From: Chara braunii
Lineage: Eukaryota; Streptophyta; Charophyceae; Charales; Characeae
Length of the DNA stretch: 26,430 nucleotides
Direction: 5' to 3'
Assembly (NCBI GenBank): GCA_003427395.1
Contig: BFEA01000444.1
Location: forward strand, 380,470 to 406,899
A program made the position numbers and the translations under genes. The notes under the pieces were generated by a model, which had not been told where the DNA came from, did not search any database, and saw nothing but the letters and a program-made list of their open reading frames with translations. Shown here piece by piece: positions 19,623 through 26,430 of the stretch. Numbering within the stretch: the stretch's first letter is position 1; each line of letters opens with the position of its first letter.

Positions 19623-19973
19623 TGTCGGCGTGAATACCCTTACAAGAGTATCCGCCCTTATATTTGCGAGTGACAGAAAAATATATTGAGTTGAAAGTTA
19701 GGAGCGTCGTGTGAGCTGCGGCCGAGTTTCTTACTAAGACGAGGAGTGTGAGACCGTTTGAAAGGAGCAGAGAGAGTGTGGGCGCGCAAATTTCAGGCGC
19801 GCGTGATCATTTTCTTGATTGATATTATAGAACCGACATAATTGTGAGTCAATTTTTATTATTATTATTAATTTAATTATGACCTAAGCTACCAGTCGGG
19901 CCGCCCGGGTCACCCTATTTTTCCAGACGGTCCGACCGTTCAAGGCCTAGGCAAGGTCTTAGCAAAAAAAAAA
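19623..19973 (+). mobile_element. Poly(A)-tailed element, copy B
   Basis: Copy of 19123-19508 created by the tandem duplication. It has a shortened ATT run (19855-19871), a point change in the 5' hairpin (AAGAGTAT) and an interrupted A tail with C insertions (19963 onward). Confidence 0.55.
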
Positions 19974-20179
19974 CAAAAAAACAAATCCCAAAAAAAAACT
20001 ATGTTATGCAGAAAAATAAACTGAACAACTTTTGCCTCAGGGTCAGATCGAAATTCCTTACCAAATTTGAAAAACAAAAAGTTAAACAATAATTTAGTTT
20101 TTTTATTTTTTTATTTATTTTTGGCTCGGCTGGGCAACTGGCCCCGGACCATTCTGGTAGCCTAGATTATGATGAAAAC
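19974..20179. other. A/T-rich spacer
   Basis: A-rich to about 20005, T-rich at 20097-20122. No feature is recognised. Confidence 0.5.
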
Positions 20180-20245
20180 CAGGGTTGCCAGCGGTCGGGA
20201 TGGGCCCAACGCCCCAATCCGAACGCCCGAACGTTCGGCACCCTG
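20180..20245. mobile_element. hAT-like terminal fragment
   Basis: CAGGGTTGCC at 20180 matches the inward-reading right end of the hAT element at 4871-5633. GAACGCCCGAACGTTCGG follows, the same subterminal motif, and CACCCTG at 20239-20245 could be an opposite end. No 8-bp flanking duplication is seen, so this is a remnant or internally deleted copy. Confidence 0.5.
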
Positions 20246-20640
20246 TGGCGGACCCACCAAGTGTGGTGCTCCGACAGGGATAGAGATGGAGATGGAGGAA
20301 GACGGGGAGCGAGATGGCACAGCGCAACTCCCACGCCAGACTCAAATGCACGTACTGCAAACTGCGCGAATGCAGAAATGAGCCAGAATACAGACAACTG
20401 CTGGGGTATACCCCAACGGACTGACGGGACTGGACTGGACTGGCTGGTACCGACAGAGGTACCGGTCTGGACTGGATTGCCCCGAATACAACACAGGCCT
20501 GTGAGAACAGGCCAAGGGGCTGGTCTCACAGGCCAGCCAGAGGTCCGCTACACGATCCTCGGCCTGTGATGGATCGCCTAGACACAAACACGCTTTCGCC
20601 AAGAAGCGGAACTTTACCAAAGAAAAAAACAAAATCTAAG
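20246..20640. other. Non-coding segment with several inverted repeats
   Basis: There is a 12-bp palindrome GGGGTATACCCC (20403-20414) and an 11-bp inverted repeat GGCCTGTGAGA/TCTCACAGGCC (20496-20506, 20524-20534). GGTACC occurs twice around 20445-20465. No gene is recognised. Confidence 0.5.
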
Positions 20641-20751
20641 TAGTCTAGGATGCAGAGCAAGCTCCATGCTGAGTCCATGCGATGCAACCTAGAATAGAAA
20701 ATGTCACAAAACAACAATGTCACAGCTAACAGCCTAAGTGAAATCAGAAAT

Positions 20752-20823
20752 AACTAACTAGCATACATGTCCTAGGAAAGCAGAAGCAACTAACTAGCAT
20801 ACATGTCATAGGAAAGCAGAAAG
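20752..20823. repeat. 36-bp tandem duplication
   Basis: AACTAACTAGCATACATGTC begins at 20752 and again at 20788, with one or two differences across the unit. Confidence 0.9.
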
Positions 20824-21713
20824 TAATGACAACTAGATCCTAGAATGTAGGAGGCATTAGCATCAGTCTGGAAACAACTGACTAGTGTATAAGTCTTAAG
20901 AACAACAAAAGCAGAACAACTAAATCCTAGAAATGTTAGAGGCGGTAGTCTCATTCTGAGAGCAACAAAGCAACAACAAGTCAACCATATGTGACAGGAG
21001 GGATGTGTCGCAAACCAAAGGGTGGGATGGTCTCTGAGGGTGGCGAATGCAGCCTAGGGGTCGAAAACTCCTAAGGGCATCCAGACATAGTGACAGGGGG
21101 AACACATGTCATCAGGCTCAATAAGCGTAGGGAACTGGGAGCGAACAGAACCAATTACCCTAATAGATAGACCATCAGGGCGGGTAATGCTCGACTAAGG
21201 GGTGACCGCTATGGAGGGTCGACCATGCAAGGGAACAAGGGAGCCTGGTATACTCGGCACACCTAGATGAAGCATGCGAAGCTGCCTAACTAGGGGGTGA
21301 GGGCCGGCAGAGGGTAGGAAAGTGATGGGTAAAGGAATCATGCAAATGACTCCTCAGGAGACGAACGTCGGAGCTAGGTCTGTAAGCTGGGAAGTCAGGG
21401 CAACGCTACAGTCTCGATGCCTATGCGTATACCAAGGGAGAGCCCAACTCAAAGGAACCCGGCGAGGGGAGACCATCAAGCGACACAACCAGGGTACTGT
21501 ACAGGGTAAGGTGGTAAGAGAGTAACGACGTCTGAAGTAGGCAGAGCTGATCGTGACAAAGTCCATGAAGCTGCCGATGACGTCCATGATGAGAAGTCCG
21601 GAATGCAGTCAAGGAAGAGCCACAACATCGACAAGCTGAAGTAACAAAACTGGATTGGATCGAGTACTGATAAGTCAAAGATGTGGGAAGGTAAGTCGGA
21701 GTCAATCGTCGTA
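20824..21713 (-). other. Presumed 3' flank of the chromovirus; no LTR recognised
   Basis: This lies directly downstream (minus strand) of the chromodomain stop codon, where a 3' untranslated region, polypurine tract and LTR would be expected. I found no clear polypurine tract on the minus strand and no second LTR copy in the window to compare with. Either the LTR starts here unrecognised or it is lost. Confidence 0.35.
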
Positions 21714-23522
21714 TCAAGCAGGACGATGACGAGTGCGCTGTGGATGCTCAAAAGCATCCGGCTGCTGCTGAAGGTCTGCCTTAAAAGGGGCAGGCTCGAC
21801 TTCAGCGGTCTCCTCTGCCGGGGGAAGAGGAGGAGGGTCAGTGGGCTGAGGAGGAGCAGTGAACACTTCACGACGAGCACGGTCATAGGCACGCACCAAC
21901 ATGCGAGCGTGTTGCAAGTGCTCGAGGGGCTCCCAGGTAGCCTCCTCATCAGGGTAACCCTTCCAACGTACGAGATACTCGACATGGTGAGGGTTGTCGT
22001 CGTTGACTCGGTGACCAATGATGTTTGAAACGAGGAACTCCTCGTGGCTGTCCACCATGATGGGCGGAGGGCGCTCGTATGGTCGTTCAGCGAAACGCCC
22101 AGACGGTCTGCGGTAGGGACGCAATAACGAGACGTGGTAGACATCGTGCACACGAGCCTGGCGTAGGTAGTCGGACAGCTTCACACGGAAGCTGACCGGG
22201 CTAGATGTCGTATCAGAACCGACAGCCTGGAGGATGCGGCATGGGCCAAAGAAGCGACGCCGAAACTTGTGAAGCGTGTCCGCTTCGAGCTGTAAGTGGC
22301 TGGCGTCGATAAGCACATCATCACCGACTTTGAATGGATGATCCATCCTCGATCGGTTCTCACGTGTTGCCATGCGAGTCTTGGAAGCGGCTATGTGCTC
22401 ATGTGCGATCTTCATAATCGATGTCATGTGTGCAACCCAATCATCAAGCGCGGGACAACACGTGTCAGGGTGCATCTGTGACGGTCGAAGGAAGTCAGCG
22501 GGAACACGAGGGTGATAGCCGAGGTCGCAATAGTAAGGCGACATCCCCGTGGCTGGCGAGACGGCTTGGTTGTAGGCTATCTCCGTGTGGGCAAGATGGA
22601 GATCCCACTGCTGGTTGTCACAAACAATGTTTCGGACAATATCTCCGAGAGTCCTGTTCGTGATCTCGGTCTGACCATCAGTCTGAGGATGGTAAGACGA
22701 GGAGAAGCGGAGCTGAGTGCCGTACACCTCGTGGAGCCGTCGCCAGAATCGACTGGTAAAGCGCGGGTCACGGTCGGATATGATGCTCGGAGGTAAGCCG
22801 TGGTCGCGCACAACTCGGTCAAACACAATGTCAGCGACCTCACGTGCACTGATGGCATAGTGGTACGAAACAAAGCGTGCACGCTTCGTGAAGCGGTCGA
22901 CGATGACCATGATAGCATCATGACTGCGGGGGTTTGGAGGACGAAGAGGACCGATAAAGTCCATCGAGATGGACTGCCAACGACCCTCAGGGATAGGAAG
23001 AGGTTGGAGCAAACCATAAGGCAAGTGGTTCGCACTGTTCACCTCCTGACAGGTGGGACTCTCTGCGACATAGTCCTTCACAAAGTCCTTGCAGAGCGGC
23101 CAGACGTACAGGCGGCTCACACGAGCCAACGTCTTGTGGAAGCCCATATGACCGGCGGTTGCCTGGTCATGGAACTCTGCTACTGCTTGGACGCGTAGCT
23201 GTCCAGTGGAGGGAACGCAAATACGGGGCTCTCTGGTGCCCTGTGAACCGTGCCAGTACACAAGACCGTTGTCCCCGAAAGAGTTGTTCGGGACGATCTT
23301 GTGACTCCGAAGGGTCGCGTGGATGTCGCGATAGTCGGGGCAGTGGCGGTACTGAGTACGAAACTCATCGATCACCGAGTGGTCGACGGTGGTGACCGAG
23401 ATGGAGGCGAGTTGGATCTGCTCCTGGTCATGGTCAGGGCGCCGGGATAAGGCATCTGCGACCCGATTAGTCTCACCTTTGATATGCTCAGTGGTGAAAC
23501 TAAATCCGGATAGGTCGCGCCA
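21714..23522 (-). pseudogene. Ty3/gypsy integrase with C-terminal chromodomain
   Basis: An open stretch of about 600 codons begins right after the TAG with the RNase H tail (FTTEHIKGETNRVADALSRR). Integrase follows: an HHCC-type region with the two His in EFHDQATAGHMG, but with YVAESPTC where CxxC is usual, so the first Cys is Ser. The catalytic core has Asp in SMDFIGPL, Asp in IISDRDPRF and Glu in GQTEITNRTL. The last two are 35 residues apart, as DDX35E requires. A GPY/F-like module reads RRRFFGPCRI, with Cys in place of Phe/Tyr. The chromodomain (EEFLVSNIIGHR to LVRWKGYPDEEATWEP) would guide insertion to marked chromatin. A Pro-rich tail ends at TGA 21714-21716. Confidence 0.92.
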
Positions 23523-24175
23523 CTAGCGAGCCTGTCGAGGAGTGAGCTTCGGTTTTGTCAGAAAAGCCTGGACAACAGAGTTGTCCGTGCGCACCGTGAA
23601 TGGTGCCGCGCGCAGGTAGTGACGCCAGTGTCGAGCGGCATAAACTACTGCGAGAACCTCACGTTCATCAGCGATGTAGTTTATCTCGGCGGGTAGGAGT
23701 TGGCGGGAGTAGAAGGCTATCAGACAATCACCTGAGCGAGACTCGATAGTGCCGTCCTCGGCGATGGTAGGAGAATAGTCAATAGAAGGCTCGTCAGTAG
23801 CTGGACAAGTAGGTGTCTGTCGGGAAGCAAAGGTAGGGGTAGGTGGTGGGAAGCGAGGGAAACGAGGATGAAAGGAATCAGGAGAGGAGGGGAAGATCTG
23901 AGAAAGCACTGCTCCTACAGCAAAGTCTGATGCATCGGTGGTAAGGATTAAAGGGCGATCAAAATCGGGTAGGTNAANAACCGGTGCGCATGTCACCGCC
24001 TTCTTGAGGGGGCGGAAGGCATCCTCGTGGAGGGGTGTCCAAGTCCAGGGTGGGTTTTCCGGAGGAGGATGGAGGTAAGGACGTAGGAATACCTAGTGTA
24101 TCCCTGGATGAAATTACGATAGTAGCTGGTAAGGCCTAGGAAGTTGCGAAGCTGCTTGGCGGATNTGGGGACGGG
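23523..24175 (-). pseudogene. Ty3/gypsy RT connection and RNase H, frameshifted
   Basis: After the TGA, translation in the same frame still gives AKQLRNFLGLTSYYRNFI, the RT connection motif. The frame is lost near 24047-24051, and TWTPLHEDAFRPLKKAV continues in a neighbouring frame, consistent with one missing base. RNase H follows with LTTDASDFAVGAVL (first Asp), DEREVLAVVYAARHWRHYL (Glu) and FTVRTDNSVVQAFL (Asp). Between the first strand and FYSRQLLPAE lies an extra Pro/Ser/Phe-rich segment of roughly 50-60 residues that ordinary Ty3 RNase H lacks. A TAG (23523-23525) interrupts just after LTPRQAR. Two unresolved bases fall before LPDFDRPLILTT. Confidence 0.85.
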
Positions 24176-24832
24176 TCACTCCACAATAGCAGTGATCTTC
24201 TCGTCGTCCATATGGAGACCCTGGTCAGACACGTAGTGTCCTAAGAAATCCACTTTGTGCTGGGCAAAGCGGCACTTGCTCAGCTTGGCATAGAAGTCAT
24301 GTCTGCGCAAGAGGTCAAGGACGTCGCGGAGGTGTTTGAGGTGCTCCTCAAGGGTACGACTGTAGACCAGGATATCGTCAAGGTAGACGAGAACATACTG
24401 CTTCAAGATTTCCCTGAAGATGTCGTTCATCGCCCTCTGGATGGTAGCGGGTGCGTTGGTGAGGCCGAATGGCATCACTGTAAACTCATAGTGGACGAAG
24501 CGCGATCGGAACACTGTCTTCGGCTGGTCCGCCGCCGCGACGCGGATCTGATGGTAACCACTACGACGATCAATCTTCGTAAAGAAGCGGTTGCCTGCTA
24601 GGCGGTCGAGCAACTCATCGAAACGAGGCATGGGGTAGCTGTTCTTAACCATGTAGCGGTTGAGACCGCGATAGTCGATGCAGAAACAGAGAGTTTCCTC
24701 CGCTTTGCGAACAAAGAGGACGGGCGCACCCCACGGGGAGTTGCTGGGTTTAATGAAACCCAATCTCAGGAGCTCCTCAAGCTCACGCTTGAGTTCGGTG
24801 GCCTCGGGGATCGAGAGTCTGTAGGGTGCCTG
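24176..24832 (-). pseudogene. Ty3/gypsy reverse transcriptase fragment
   Basis: RNA-dependent DNA polymerase domain that would copy the element RNA in cytoplasmic particles. Homology starts at APYRLSIPEATELKRELEEL. Visible motifs in order: GFIKPSNSPWGAPVLFVRK, CIDYRGLN, TKIDRRSGYHQI with the first catalytic Asp, MPFGLTNAPATIQRAMN, and the VYLDDILVYS active site carrying the other two Asp. FLGHYVSDQGLHM near the end is the thumb-side signature. The catalytic triad is intact. The frame ends at TGA (24176-24178) where relatives have Trp (usual AIVEW). About 26 residues upstream of APYRL in the same frame are G/P/R-rich and come from the inserted foldback, not the retroelement. RT is therefore truncated at its N side. 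Confidence 0.9.
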
Positions 24833-24833
24833 G

Positions 24834-24922
24834 CAGGGTTGTCGAGCCCTGGCCCCGGGGCCCCGGCCGGGGTCCCGGGGGCCGGGGGTCGACACCCCTG
24901 GCCCCAGCAAAAAAAAAAAAAA
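24834..24922 (+). mobile_element. GC-rich foldback with AGC-poly(A) end
   Basis: CAGGGTTGTCGA starts at 24834, and a run of GGCCCC/GGGGCC blocks folds on itself (GTCGAGCCC... with ...GGGGGTCGAC, 24841-24891). CCCCAGC and then A17-18 follow (about 24908-24925). It interrupts the chromovirus RT. The CAGGG start recalls the hAT-like ends, while the hairpin plus AGC-poly(A) recalls the element at 19123-19508. It may be a poly(A) retroelement or a chimeric junction. Confidence 0.45.
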
Positions 24923-24961
24923 AAACCTCTTCTCCCTCTCTGCCTACGGTTTACCGGGCAG

Positions 24962-25002
24962 TTCTATTTGACGATATATATATATATATATATCGTCAAA
25001 TA

Positions 25003-25036
<34 letters not shown>
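24962..25036. repeat. 44-bp perfect palindrome plus (AT)n
   Basis: TTCTATTTGACG (24962-24973) and CGTCAAATAGAA (24994-25005) flank an (AT)10 centre, a perfect 44-bp palindrome. A further (AT)n runs to 25036. Confidence 0.95.
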
Positions 25037-25048
25037 NGGGGGGGGGGG
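25037..25048. other. Likely assembly join (N plus G11)
   Basis: A single unresolved base is followed by eleven G. Coming after (AT)n, this looks like a low-quality or merged junction; continuity across it should not be assumed. Confidence 0.6.
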
Positions 25049-25099
25049 TATGTTCAACACAAAATGAAGGAAACCAACACTGGCCGTATATTGGGGACA

Positions 25100-25275
25100 C
25101 TGAAACTTGTGTGTTCAACTGTTGGACCAACTGTTGAAAAACAGTTGGTCCAACTGTTGATCCATTGTTGGTGGCTTGTTGAAATGTTGTTGAAAGTTGT
25201 TGGAATGTTGTTGAAACTTCGTTGAAATGTGTTGAACCGTGTTGAAACTGTGTTAGAATTTGTTGAAGCAGGGTA
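25100..25275. repeat. GTTGAAA-rich degenerate short repeat
   Basis: TGTTGAAA, TGTTGGAA and similar 10-15-bp variants recur about a dozen times. Confidence 0.7.
25121..25154. repeat. Perfect 15-bp hairpin with GAAA loop
   Basis: GTTGGACCAACTGTT and AACAGTTGGTCCAAC pair perfectly around GAAA, a GNRA tetraloop. It is embedded in the GTTGAAA-rich repeat. Confidence 0.9.
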
Positions 25276-25469
25276 TTGGACCGTATGCACTAGCAGTTTC
25301 TACACAGGTCATTTGCGTTGTCCGGGGGTGGGTTGTAATTGTGTTTTCCTCGTTTTGTGGTGAGCACGTTTTGGAGTACGAAGATCACATGGGCGAGCGT
25401 TGGGTGTGCGCGCGCCGACCTGACACGTGATGATTGCACTGACTGATGGAATTGAGGGATAAGAGACTT

Positions 25470-25501
<32 letters not shown>

Positions 25502-25503
25502 AG

Positions 25504-25570
<67 letters not shown>
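25470..25570. repeat. (GA)n microsatellite
   Basis: About 100 bp of GA with a few AAGAAA interruptions near 25493-25508. Confidence 0.95.
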
Positions 25571-25572
<2 letters not shown>

Positions 25573-25651
25573 TTGCAGGCTGTTGACGACCACATTTCGA
25601 ACCACGTACAAACAAGGTTGACTTTCGGTGTCCGACGGCGGTGCACATTTC

Positions 25652-25870
25652 GATAAAATGCTGGGGGGGCCCTCATACAAACAAGGTTGGCTGCTGCGGG
25701 CCGAAACTTGTCGAACACGTCAGTGTCCGACACAATTTGGCACGCAGTAGCCAACCTTCCTTTTCTTGGTCCCTGAGATTGCTGTGTCCCGTTCTATATA
25801 AAACGATTTGGCGTGAGGAGCCGAGGTCCGCGTCACCCTGCCCTGCAACGAATAGTTCTCACCACTAGAA
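25652..25870 (+). promoter_or_regulatory. Promoter-like module, tandem copy 1
   Basis: An ATAAAATG...GCCCTC.TACAAACAAGGTTG start leads to an inverted repeat (AAGGTTGGCTGCTGCG with CGCAGTAGCCAACCTT, 15 of 16 positions, about 45 bases apart). Then come CCTTCCTTTTC, a TATA box TATATAAA at 25795-25802, and GCCCTGCCCTGCAAC about 35-50 bases downstream. TATA spacing and the repeated downstream block look like a core promoter. A partial third copy of its start is at 25605-25621. Confidence 0.5.
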
Positions 25871-25927
25871 CGAGTAAATTTTTAGACTTATTCTCTCACT
25901 TGTACGGAGCAGACGTGGGAGATCGTC

Positions 25928-26146
25928 GATTAAATGTTGGGCTGCCCTCGTACAAACAAGGTTGACTAGTGCGGGCCGCAAGTTGTCCAACAACGCAGGG
26001 TCCATCGCATTTTGGCACGCAGTAGCCAACCTTCCTTTTCTGTGCCCCTAAGATCGCTGTGTCCCATTCTATATAAGGCGATTTGGCGTGGGGAGTCTCA
26101 TTTTACGTCGCCCTGCCCTGCAACAAACAAGTTTCACCACTGCTTG
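25928..26146 (+). promoter_or_regulatory. Promoter-like module, tandem copy 2
   Basis: Repeats the previous module with a ~276-bp offset. The inverted-repeat left arm is more diverged (AAGGTTGACTAGTGCG), the right arm CGCAGTAGCCAACCTT is unchanged, TATATAAG lies at 26070-26077, and the CGCCCTGCCCTGCAAC block is conserved. Start of transcription would be expected near 26100. Confidence 0.5.
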
Positions 26147-26214
26147 ACAAAACACATTGTCGTGTCATGTTACCATTAGAGAGTCAGCCGCACACACCAC
26201 TCAATCGCACAAAG

Positions 26215-26368
26215 ATGAGGAATACAAATGTTTGTACAATTGTGTATCATAAAAAACAGAAGTTGTGTAGTTATCAGACTGTATGGAACATACGGCTCGC
26301 AATCCTCATGCAGTGCATGTGCGTGCAAGCACTCTCTCTCTCTCTCTCTTCTGCAAAACTGAAGGTCT

Positions 26369-26430
<62 letters not shown>
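26215..26430 (+). CDS. Possible partial ORF running off the window
   Basis: The first ATG after the second TATA box (138 bases downstream) opens a 72-codon frame with no stop before the window end. It starts MRNTNVCTIVYHKKQKL. The last third is Leu/Ser repeat from (CT)n, so openness there is uninformative. No family is recognised. It could equally be a 5' untranslated region. Confidence 0.15.
26332..26430. repeat. (CT)n microsatellite, two blocks
   Basis: Blocks at 26332-26350 and from 26372 to the window end, separated by 21 bases. Confidence 0.95.

Larger units (their letters stand above)
19009..19973. repeat. 500-bp segmental tandem duplication
   Basis: Block 19009-19508 is repeated from 19509 to about 19973. 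It includes two minisatellite units plus the poly(A)-tailed element. The offset is exactly 500 at both ACATGAGG and TGTCGG. The second block is shorter mainly because its ATT run is shorter (19855-19871 against 19355-19401). High identity implies a recent duplication, perhaps by unequal exchange between minisatellite units. Confidence 0.9.
21714..24832 (-). mobile_element. Decayed Ty3/gypsy chromovirus, pol region
   Basis: The domain order on the minus strand is reverse transcriptase, RNase H, integrase, GPY/F-like region, chromodomain. This is the order of the Ty3/gypsy (Metaviridae) chromovirus branch common in plants, fungi and vertebrates. Gag, protease, the primer-binding site and the 5' LTR are absent: homology stops at about 24832, where a GC-rich foldback takes over. 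Three lesions break pol: TGA at 24176-24178, a one-base frameshift near 24047-24051, and TAG at 23523-23525. Three unresolved bases lie at 23975, 23978 and 24165, so some damage could be sequence error. It is not autonomous as seen. Confidence 0.9.

Noticed and set aside
21476-22153. Minus-strand 225-codon frame overlapping the integrase end
   Set aside because: It lies out of phase with the clear integrase-chromodomain frame over most of its length and has no motif of its own.
1-26430. CRISPR array or bacterial operon
   Set aside because: Tandem arrays here have no equal-length unique spacers and no cas genes. U6, tRNA-type SINEs, hAT and chromovirus sequences show eukaryotic nuclear DNA.

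Overview
The window is repeat-rich eukaryotic nuclear DNA with no convincing single-copy protein gene. The best clue to the host is a U6 snRNA fragment (minus strand, 687-745). Its 3' end reads GAGAAATG.TCCAA, the form known from land plants and streptophyte algae rather than the animal form. I therefore lean towards the green lineage (charophyte, bryophyte or similar), but the species cannot be fixed. Runs of N and homopolymers at 15335, 23975-23978, 24165 and 25037 mark soft spots in a draft assembly.

Left part (1-2060): a complete type III hammerhead ribozyme motif (32-90) is followed by a perfect hairpin and poly(A). Next come four consecutive inverted repeats (390-615), then a minus-strand composite made of a tRNA-like head with A and B boxes, a short 5S-box-A-like piece, a perfect hairpin and a truncated U6 ending in a 27-nt T run (930 down to 660). 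After a 25-bp minisatellite comes the first copy of a 527-bp dispersed repeat (second copy at 16962-17486).

Middle (2060-16960): mostly AT-rich, non-coding sequence. It holds a non-autonomous hAT-type element with an intact 8-bp target duplication (4871-5633). A decayed ~70-bp tandem series at 6.72-7.28 kb carries recurrent hairpins around a CCCACGGRA-like loop. There are also several short tandem arrays, three diverged copies of an AAT-led repeat, and long CT/CA/CTT microsatellites. A second copy of the tRNA-like SINE head, with a Pol III-type T run, lies at 16679-16768.

Right part (16960-26430): the second dispersed repeat, then an ~83-bp minisatellite into which a poly(A)-tailed element is embedded. 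A 500-bp block including that element was then duplicated in tandem (19009-19973). From 24832 down to 21714 lies the minus-strand pol region of a Ty3/gypsy chromovirus (RT, RNase H, integrase, chromodomain) with two nonsense codons and a frameshift. It is cut at its 5' side by a GC-rich foldback with poly(A). The right end holds a 44-bp AT palindrome, an assembly join, a perfect GAAA-loop hairpin, (GA)n, and two tandem ~276-bp modules each with an inverted repeat and a TATA box. These lead into a possible open frame running off the window.

Nothing here forms an operon or pathway. The shared theme is Pol III-type and poly(A) retroelements, foldbacks and ribozyme-like RNA structure, plus one dead LTR retrotransposon that could once have supplied reverse transcriptase.
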